Made by a program: the position numbers and the translations under genes. Shown here piece by piece: positions 56,382-64,000 of a stretch of 64,000 nucleotides of DNA. The number at the start of each line of letters is the position of its first letter. Position 1 is the first letter of the stretch. The notes below the pieces were generated by a model. It searched no databases and was not told where the DNA came from. It saw only the letters and a program-made list of their open reading frames with translations. This DNA is from Terebella lapidaria (lineage: Eukaryota > Annelida > Polychaeta > Terebellida > Terebellidae), in contig OX424555.1 in the NCBI GenBank assembly GCA_949152475.1, positions 57,765,977 to 57,829,976 on the forward strand, in the 5' to 3' direction.

Positions 56382-59003
56382 TAGACGTCAAGGCCTAAAG
56401 ATGCCTTGGAGGCATTTCGGTGTTAGGACTAATTCGTAATATTTAAAACATGTTAGCCATGGGCTCTACGACACATCGTTTCCTAGATATGGATGAAAAT
56501 GAAAAATGTCGACTCAGCAAAAAAACATTTCAGGTCAAGGTCAAAGTTCATCTGTAATACCCCTTAGACATGTTTGTCTAGAGCCACGAGTCCGAAAACA
56601 ACGTCCGTTTCGCTCTACAATGCACCGTTTCCGAGATATCAACGAAAACGAAAAATGCTGACTCGACAAAAAACTTTAAGGTCGAGGTCAAAGTTCATCC
56701 ATAATGCCCCTTAGACATGTTTGTCTAGGTCGCCGAGTCCAAAAATGACGTCCGTTTGCTCTACGACTTTTCGTTTCCGAGATATGGACGAAAAGGAAAA
56801 ATGCCGAGTCGGCAAAAAAATTTCGGGTCAAGGTCAAAGTTCATTCATAATACCCCTTAGACATGTTTGTCTAGGTCGCCGAGTCCAAAAATGACGTCCG
56901 TTTGCTCTACGACTTTTCGTTTCCGAGATATGGACGAAAACGAAAAATGCCGAGTCGGCAAAAAAATTTCGGGTCAAGGTCAAAGTTCATCCATAATACC
57001 CTTTAGACATATTTGTCTAGAGCAACGAGTCCGAAAATGACATCCGTTTGCTCTACGAGGCACCGTTTCCGAGATATCGACGAAAAAACGAAATATATGC
57101 CGACTCGACAAAAAAATTTCGGGTCAAGGTCATAGTTCATCCATAATACCCTTTAGACATGTTTCTCTAGGGCGACGAGTCCGCAAATAACGTCCGTTTC
57201 GCTCTACGACACACCGTTTCCGAGATATCGACGAAAACGAAAAATGCCGACTCGGCAAAAAAATTTCGGGTCAAGGTCAAAGTTCATCAGTAATACCCCT
57301 TAGACATGTTTGTCTAGGGCGACGATCCGAAAATAACGTCCGTTTCGCTCTACGACGCACCGTTTCCGAGATATCGACGAAAACGAAAAATGGCGACTCA
57401 CCAAAAAAATTTCGGGTCAAGGTCAAAGTTCATCAATAATACCCCTTAGACATGTTTGTCTAGGGCGACGAGTCCGAAAATAACGTCCGTTTCGCTCTAC
57501 GACGCACCGATTCCGAGATATCGACGAAAACGAAAAATGCCGACTCGGCAAAAAAATTTCGGGTCAAGGTCAAAGTTCATCAATAATACCCACTAGACAT
57601 GTTTGTCTAGGGCGACGAGTCCGGAAATAACGTCCGTTTCGCTCTACAATGCACCGTTTCCGAGATATCGACGAAAACGAAAAATGCCGATTCGGCAAAA
57701 AAATTTCGGGTCAAGGTCAAAGTTCATCCATATTACCCTTTAGACATGTTTGTCTAGGGCGACGAGTCCGAAAATAACATCCGTTTCGCTCTACGAGGCA
57801 CCGTTTCCGAGATATCGACGAAAACGAAATATGCCGACTCAACAAAAAAATTTCGGGTCAAGGTCAAAGTTCATCCATAATACCCCTTAGACATGTTTGT
57901 CTAGGGCGGCGAGTCCGAAAATAACGTCCGTTTCGTTCTACGACGCACCGTTTCCGAGATATCGACGAAAACAAAAAATGCCGACTCGGCAAAAAAATTT
58001 CGGGTCAAGGTCAAAGTTCATCAATAATACCCATTAGACATTTTCGTCTAGGGCGACGAGTCTGAAAATAACGTCCGTTTCGCTCTACGACGCACCGTTT
58101 CCGAGATATCGACGAAAACGAAAAATGCCGACTCGGCAAAAAAATTTCGGGTCAAGGTCAAAGTTCATCCATAATACCCCTTAGACATGTTTGTCTAGGG
58201 CGACGAGTCCGAAAATAATGTCCGTTTTGCTCTACGACGCAGCGTTTCCGAGATATGCAGGATGCCTCAAGGATGACTCAGCAAAAAATTATTTCGACCT
58301 CTAGGTCAAAGGTCGTTTGAGGTATCGATCCCAAAATCAATAGGGTTCTTCCCTGGTGATATATAAACCTCCGTGCAAAATTCTGCAACTATTGCCTGTA
58401 TATTTTTCGAGTTATCGTCCGGAAACCAAGTTTCAAGATCAGCCTCGATTTCATCTTCACGGACCTCACGGACCTCGGAGCCGGATCAAAAAAAAAAATT
58501 CCCCTTAGAAATGTTTGTCTAGGGCGACGAGTCCGAAAATAACGTCCGTTTCGCTATACGACGCACGGTTTCCGAGATATGCAGGAAGCCTCAAGGATGA
58601 ACCAGCAAAAAATTATTTTGACCTCTAGGTCAAAGGTCGTTTGACGGATCGATCCCAAAATCAATAGGGTTCTTCCCTGGTGGCATATGAACCTCCATGC
58701 AGAGTTCTGCAACTATTGCACAAATATTTTTCCAGTTATCGTCCGGAAACCAAGTTTCAAAATTAGCCTTGATTTCATCCTCACGGACCTCACGGACCTC
58801 GGATCCGGCTCAAAAAGAATAGGGTTCTTCCACATATCATTTCTGAATTTTGGTGAAAACTTGACGAGGATCCGTCAAGGCAATCTAAAGTTATCGTCCG
58901 GAAACCAAAAGTGGCGGAAGAAGAAAAAAAAGAAAAGAAAAGAAGGAAAAAAAAAAAAAAAATTCTGCTAAAACCATAAAGGCATTTCTGCCGAAATGCC
59001 TTA
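56382..59003. mobile_element. non-autonomous element with a 147-bp minisatellite core
   Basis: It starts near ggcctaaagATGCCttggaGGCAT, has AGGCATTTCGG near both ends (inverted), and closes with the hairpin AAGGCATTTctgccg then AAATGCCTT at 58979-59002, after a purine-rich tract. The core is 12 tandem units (see separate entry). It is followed by a higher-order repeat of about 323 bp present twice (from about 58178 and 58501) that begins like a core unit and continues with gatatgcaggatgcctcaag and ggtcaaaggtcgtttga. The layout (terminal hairpins, core minisatellite, no protein) resembles Helentron-related elements and the pearl-type elements of bivalves; that link is inference. Confidence 0.7.
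56500..58260 (+). repeat. about 12 tandem units of 146-147 bp
   Basis: The marker tagacatgtttgtcta recurs at 56575, 56712, 56858, 57004, 57154, 57301, 57447, 57594, 57741, 57888, 58035 and 58182. Spacings are 137, 146, 146, 150, 147, 146, 147, 147, 147, 147 and 147. Each unit contains TCAAGGTCAAAGTTCA, the inverted repeat TAGACA-tgtt-TGTCTA, and (in most) GCCGACTCGGC. The later units are more alike and more regular than the first two. Confidence 0.93.
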
Positions 59004-59004
59004 A

Positions 59005-59470
59005 TAATGTTCAAGCCCAAAACTGAGATTTCATAGTGAGCAAAGTAGACCAATTTGAATCCTTACCAAGGTTGCTATGAGCAGTATTTTGAAAATCACA
59101 ATAATTTGATGGCAAAATAACATGTTCACGGTGATATATCAAATATTGAAATATATTTATGTATATTGAAATACATAAATAAAACAAACTGTATTGTGTG
59201 AATCTCACTAAGTATATAAACTAAAGAAACAAATATATCACATGCAGTGATCCAGTGGCAAACTGCATAATTTTTTTTTTTTTTTTTCGAAATTGCATAA
59301 ATTTCATATTCAACACGTGTAATATTGCGTAACGTAACCATGGTAAAATAACGTAAATACATGGCCTTGCACGGAACCAAATCAAGTGCAAAACGACTGC
59401 AAAATCCGATGTAAATTCGGTAAAAATGCAGTTAAATGGCCAATGGACGTTTCATGTGATAAATAGAATC
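59005..59470. other. no gene seen
   Basis: AT-rich, with a 17-T run at about 59271-59287. Nothing else recognised. Confidence 0.4.
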
Positions 59471-60335
59471 TCAAATTCGTGCCCATTTGATATCAAATTT
59501 ATTAAACTCGCCAAGAACTTTTATTTTTGCTCGCCAAGGCTCGCAAAAAGCAAAAGTTCTTTGGCTCGTTTAATAAATATGTGGAAGCCCGTGTTCAACA
59601 ACTCAAGCTAAATCACATCCACAATATCATACACGGTACAGCCCCCACTTATCTAACCTCTCTCTTTCACATAAATTCTTCCCGCCACAATACCCGCTCT
59701 GGCCCCCTGTCTTTGGTTATTCCTTCAGTTAAATCTTTTGGACAGTCTTCATTTGCTTATACTGGTGCTGTATTATGGAATAGTATACCCCATCAAGTAC
59801 AATCATTGTCAAGTAGGTCGTCTTTTAAATCCAGTGTCCGAGCATTTTTATTTCAAAATATACATCGATGGGAATTAAACCCTTTCATTACATTTTAATC
59901 GGTCATATCTAGTCATTTTGTACCTGTATACACTTGTTAGTTATCCCTATCTATCCGTGTTTCTATTATAATTTTCTCTAGTCATACTCATGTTTGTCAT
60001 TTTACTATATTTATGTCTTTACATACTGTTGTCAACTTATAATATTTATTTCTTTACATACCGATGTCAATTTTCATGTATATTATTTACAAACCAGTAT
60101 TATAAATATCCACATTTAATATATTATCTACTAGTAGTAATATCTTAGTCATTCCTCCATTTATCCCCATTGTTGCTATCGGTTGTTTACATCTAAGGAC
60201 CACAACGGAAATAAGTGAATTTTTCACTTTCTTGTGTCATCCTTGTATTTTTTTAATATTTACAATTTTATGTATACATTGAAATTTTACTGAATAAATT
60301 CAATCAATCAATATCAAATGGGCACTCATTTAAGA
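59471..60335. repeat. palindromic (MITE-like) target split by the LINE
   Basis: Removing the LINE and one copy of its 9-bp target duplication joins GTGCCCATTTGATATC to AAATGGGCAC, a perfect 26-bp palindrome. Weaker pairing continues outward (AATCTCAAATTC with its partner GATCTTAAATGA). Confidence 0.6.
59499..60310 (+). mobile_element. 5'-truncated LINE with (CAAT)n tail
   Basis: Carries the C-terminal end of a non-LTR retrotransposon reverse-transcriptase protein (frame to a stop at 59896-59898). It includes LNHIHNIIHGTAPTYLTSLF, TRSGPLSLVIPSVKSFGQSS and FAYTGAVLWNSIPHQVQSLS, the familiar tail of CR1/Jockey-like LINEs. A 3' UTR of about 400 bp ends gaataaattcaatcaatca. The 9-bp direct repeat ATATCAAAT (59490-59498 and 60311-60319) is the target duplication. 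The first about 45 bp are an inverted copy of LINE sequence lying just inside (hairpin 59499-59530 with about 59543-59578), which fits twin priming. Confidence 0.85.
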
Positions 60336-60608
60336 TCCTCTATATCTGCAATGACATGAGAAAAATTAGTCCAAGGGCTAAGAAAAGTTACCAGACAATA
60401 TTGGAATACTTTTTTCCAGTACTATTTCTGCTTTGATCTATCGAATTCATGAAGGTCAACTTGAAGGTCACCAAAAGACCCCTACATAGAGCGTTTGCTG
60501 CCGCATGTTGCCGTGCTCGTTGATATGGATTGTCTCCTTTAAAAAGAAAAAGGTATGCCATATATGTCTTTGTATGTGCTTATAATACTTATAATATATA
60601 CATATATA
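60320..60608. other. no gene seen
   Basis: Flank between the LINE and the foldback element. AT-rich and unremarkable. Confidence 0.35.
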
Positions 60609-60769
60609 AAACCATGCGAGTGTGTTTTCCGCAAAAAAGATATTGGTCGAGTTTGGTCTGGCGGATGAATTCAGGATGCACGAGTCCGAAGGACAAGTGT
60701 ATTCTGTGTTCATCCGCCAGACCAAACGAGACCGATATCTTTTTGCGGAAAACACACGAGCGTGGTTTT
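60609..60769. mobile_element. foldback element, 60-bp near-perfect arms
   Basis: 60609-60670 and 60709-60769 are inverted copies (shared GTGTGTTTTCCGCAAAAA, GATAT(t/c)GGTC and GTTTGGTCTGGCGGATGAA). The loop of about 38 bp itself contains TCCgaaGGA. All open frames here are by-products. Confidence 0.8.
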
Positions 60770-61379
60770 TATTTTATCACACACTATTCCGATATTATAT
60801 TAAATCCCATCGTTAGCAATGAACATTGTGAATGATCATCAATAAATAAAATTATTAATTTAAATATATTCTCGAATATGCATGTGATGTCTGGGCTTGG
60901 TAAGTAACTCTAGGTTACTAGAATCATTTTCATACGACATCACATTGTTCTTTTACGCAATAACGGTCTTTACGTAATCCGCGTAATCCGTAGTTTCGGC
61001 CTGGTGTGGGTCAGCGAGTGATACAGAATAATTTGAATTATGTTGATACAGAAAAGCTTATCACACCTTTCGGACTCCTCTAGCATTGCAGTTTATAGTG
61101 TGTGATATATATTAGATATATATAAACGTTATGTATGCAGAGTCCAATGGGGTACCGGCTGATGCCATGTGCTTTTGGGGCTCTAAAACAGTCTATTATA
61201 CCCAGGAAGTACAAAAAACGTCATGTCCATTGTCTGCATTATGCAAAAACAAACATGACAAAAGCTAATGTAACATTATTACGTTTTTGTATGTATTTGG
61301 CACAGTAGACTGTTTCTATGGTTTATCTATACCCGAATTACATAGTGGCGATCCTGGTGGCGAACAGGAACCCCATTTA
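60770..61379. other. no gene seen; possible edge of a retroelement
   Basis: AT-rich. Near 61345 the plus strand reads gtggcgatcctggtggcgaa then caggaac, which resembles the start of a retroelement leader, but I could not delimit an LTR. Confidence 0.3.
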
Positions 61380-64000
61380 CACTACAGGTTGGATGTAAAC
61401 TTCAGATTTACCACTTGAGGTCCTGTGAGAACGAATAAGACCACCAAAATCCTTGGCGTATCGCGCATGGATGTGTGCGCCCTTCTGGACTCCTGGCAGT
61501 TCGGGGCCCATCTTGAGCCGCTGCCGTTCAGGTGGCCCTGCTCTGATGCAGGTCGCTCAGACCTGGCCAGACTGGGACTGCGATCAGTTCTGATCGGGCA
61601 TGGTCGACGAGCGCAGGGCTTTCTTCTCCAAAAGCCAACTCGCCCACAACGCCTCATCGGAAAGCTTTTTGCCTTTTTCCTTGGCCTGTATCTCCAGCAA
61701 AGTTAGCCGCAGTTCCCTAGACTCTGGCATCAACTCAGCGTAAGATAGCCGGGATGTACATGTAACCTTCTGCCCTTTGGTGGGGCCTCCAGACAGCTTG
61801 GATTGCCCGGAGGGGCTCTTGAAGAATTCCATTTTGGTGCCTTGATAGACACCCGGTTCTCGGAGGTCTTCTCACCTTGTCTGGCTGGGGCAAAGCTGAT
61901 GCTTGGGCGGCCTCCCGTAGGGGCCGACTCCTCAGCACTGCCTCGCCCATTGCCAGAATGTGGAGAAGGGGCGCCTGTACTGAAGGTCGAGAACCTCACA
62001 TGCTGATGGCTCGGCTTTAGCTTCTACTCGGGGGCGGACTTCTCGGACCATCATTGAGGCCGGATTCGGCTGCACCAGCATTAGCAGCATCAATTGCACC
62101 TCCGCCTCTATCTGCATGCGCGCACCGAGCTGCGCCTTGCAGCGAGACTGTCTGGACACAGGCGTCCAGACAGCTTGTCGTCAGGAATCATCGTCCGTAG
62201 GTGCACTAGCACATTAGTGCACTAACTCTATCCGAAGTGTCATCTGGATGGCCGTGCTCGGATGAATCTCGAGCTACAGGAACAGACCCCAACTCCATCA
62301 ACTCATCTACATTCGAAAGAGTGTCAGGTTGGAGCAGCTGCTGGACCCTGATGTCTATGGGCCCGCTGCTCATGGTGAGGTCTGCCTTGCTGAGGTAACT
62401 TTTGGCATTACTGCCGCAGATAGAACTGCTTCCAGAAGAGTTGACTCTAGACGCGGTGGACTGGCCATGGTCCGAAGGACGAAGTCGACTCGAACGCGTG
62501 TAAACGTCATGCAGTTCATGGAGCACATCCTTCCGCAGTACCGCAGAAAGCACCAAGTGCGGAGGGTGCGGAGGCTTGTAGCGCCGGTATACATGTAAGA
62601 GGCCATCGTGCATAGCGAGATGCTCCAAGACCAAAGCTTGGGTCTCCTCTGTGCAGGTTTTCTACACCCAAGTAGGATCTGATGGATTAGCGTCCATTAC
62701 CAAGGCTGATAACTGCCGCGACTCAGACGTTGGGTCGGGTTCCCAGGAGGAAAACATCCCCACCGTGGAGGAGGATTTGCTGAGGCCATGTTGCACCCCC
62801 AGATCGAACGCATGCCAGTTGCACCGGTAGAGTCGCATCCGCGCCAAGGGGTGAAATCCTGATGGTTGGGCCATCGCAGTAGTTCATTTGAGAGTGGCTC
62901 GAAGCCACACTCGCATAAGCCACCAAACGTTCCTGTCCATCTACAATCTGTGGAAGACACCTCCAAGCGCAAAGTTGCTCGCATAAATGTCCAGTATGAA
63001 CTCACATTTGGGAAGTGGGTGTTGGAGCACAGGTGCTGACATCAAAGCCTTTCGGAGGTCCATCAAAGCTACATGTACCTCCTGGTAAGCTTCCCAGACG
63101 AAGTCAGTGCCCTTTCCCATGAGGACAGTCAAAGGACGTGCAATCTCCGCGAAGACCTGGATGAATCTGCGGTGGTAGCTCAAGGTCCTCACATCAGTCT
63201 GGGCAGAAATGTACAACATAGAAATGTAGGGATAGGCCATATAAGCCAATCAAAATGTAGGGATAAGTAGACAGATCGGCCTCCTTTTTTGACAGACTGT
63301 TTTTATTTTGGACCACTTGTTGCTATGACATTGCTTATGTCTGTGTGTGCAGGTGTACATCACAATATCATACACGCTGCCAGGACAATTTTATTAATCG
63401 ACCTTTCGTCGCCAGGATGACTGTAATTGCACTTGCAGCGGAAAATGTTCAGATCACTGCTGAGTTTAATTCCAACAACATGGTTTGAAATCAAAAAATC
63501 ATAAAATAATATAATATGCAAGGCCTAAGGTTAAACCCAATGCGTTAACACATTCAAATTGTAATGACAAAGGCTCAATCCACTTGGATAATTGCATGTT
63601 ATGTCATTGATGTGATGCTATATTGCATCACAGAGCGGACTGTCTCACATAAAGAACTGGAATGACCCTATTATTATGACGTCACACTGACTTTAAATTT
63701 GTTTGCGGTAAGACAACCATCTACACTGTAGGTGAAACGCTTTAGACAACATTTCTTTAGCTGTCTAATTCAGTGACCTCTTGGTGCACAATAGCTGCTC
63801 GTCGTGGACACTGTTTAACCAGACGTTCGTCCCGGAGGCCAAAGCAGTTTGCAGAGTGAGAGCGGTTGCTTGTCTTCCAGCCGGTCCTTGGGAACTCGAG
63901 ATTCCAAATGGTATGGCAGAGTATTGGGGTCATCCCTGGCCGCCACACATGCGCAGACGGCACAGTAGACTGGGTCGTCGGGGAAGGCCTTACTGGATGC
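61380..64000 (-). mobile_element. second Ty3/gypsy-like fossil, minus strand, runs off the window
   Basis: From right to left on the minus strand: a piece matching the start of pol (about 63960-63760), an RNase H part (about 63250-62940, LSYHRRFIQVFAEIARPLTV and FILDIYASNFALGG), a stretch homologous to the same part of the element at 26 kb (HPLARMRLYRCNWHAFDLGV ... FSSWE against HPMARMRRYQYNHPTFNLGI ... LSSWE), and an integrase N-terminal part (about 62630-62210). 61380-62160 holds further GC-rich, possibly gag-like sequence of unclear orientation. 63260-63750 is unrelated AT-rich sequence lying within it. It is broken in many places and old. It belongs to the same family as the 24.5-31.8 kb fossil. 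Confidence 0.75.

Overview
This is animal nuclear DNA: AT-rich, sparse in genes, full of introns, and crowded with many kinds of transposable element. The recognisable genes (NEURL4, NAA38, a five-repeat beta-thymosin) are metazoan. A multi-repeat thymosin, a DIRS retroelement, foldback elements and elements with minisatellite cores together suggest a marine invertebrate. A lophotrochozoan such as a mollusc is my best guess, with amphioxus as an alternative; the sequence alone does not settle this.

Layout. 1-6.5 kb has no identified gene except a clean first coding exon of an unrecognised minus-strand gene (6493-6726). 6874-17550 is a near-perfect tandem duplication of a 5.34-kb unit. Each copy carries a 2.7-kb TTAA-flanked inverted-repeat element, a small MITE, and a curious array of the 14-mer GAAGATTCGTACCC. 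The right-hand breakpoint lies inside a solo LTR. 18-21.5 kb holds a second 14-mer array in opposite orientation, a long-arm foldback element and a MITE. NAA38 (21506-22040, minus) is the small LSM-fold auxiliary subunit of the NatC N-terminal acetyltransferase; its first coding exon was not found. 22-24.4 kb is three MITE or foldback elements. 24.5-31.8 kb is a decayed Ty3/gypsy-type fossil on the minus strand with LTR remnants and later insertions. One insertion (28.4-29.8 kb) has hairpin ends and a core of about seven 134-bp repeats.

32241-55241 (plus) is a complete NEURL4 gene: 26 coding exons whose lengths and phases join into 1,412 codons with six NHR (neuralized homology repeat) domains and the NEURL4-type C-terminal region. 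Its 12-kb intron 15 splits NHR5. This intron holds a DIRS-family tyrosine-recombinase retroelement (39680-46188) that looks whole and young, nested in an older TTAA-flanked element, plus an intronless antisense five-repeat beta-thymosin gene (48776-49369).

Downstream, 56.4-59.0 kb is an element whose core is twelve repeats of about 147 bp, each with a DR1-type nuclear-receptor-like motif. Then come a 5'-truncated LINE inserted in a palindrome (59499-60310), a foldback element (60609-60769), and a second fossil of the same gypsy family running off the right edge.

The genes are not an operon. NEURL4 (centriole and ubiquitin-pathway scaffold), NAA38 (N-terminal acetylation) and beta-thymosin (actin monomer binding) are neighbours rather than one pathway. 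NEURL4 and NAA38 both lie on human 17p13.1, so their linkage may be ancestral.
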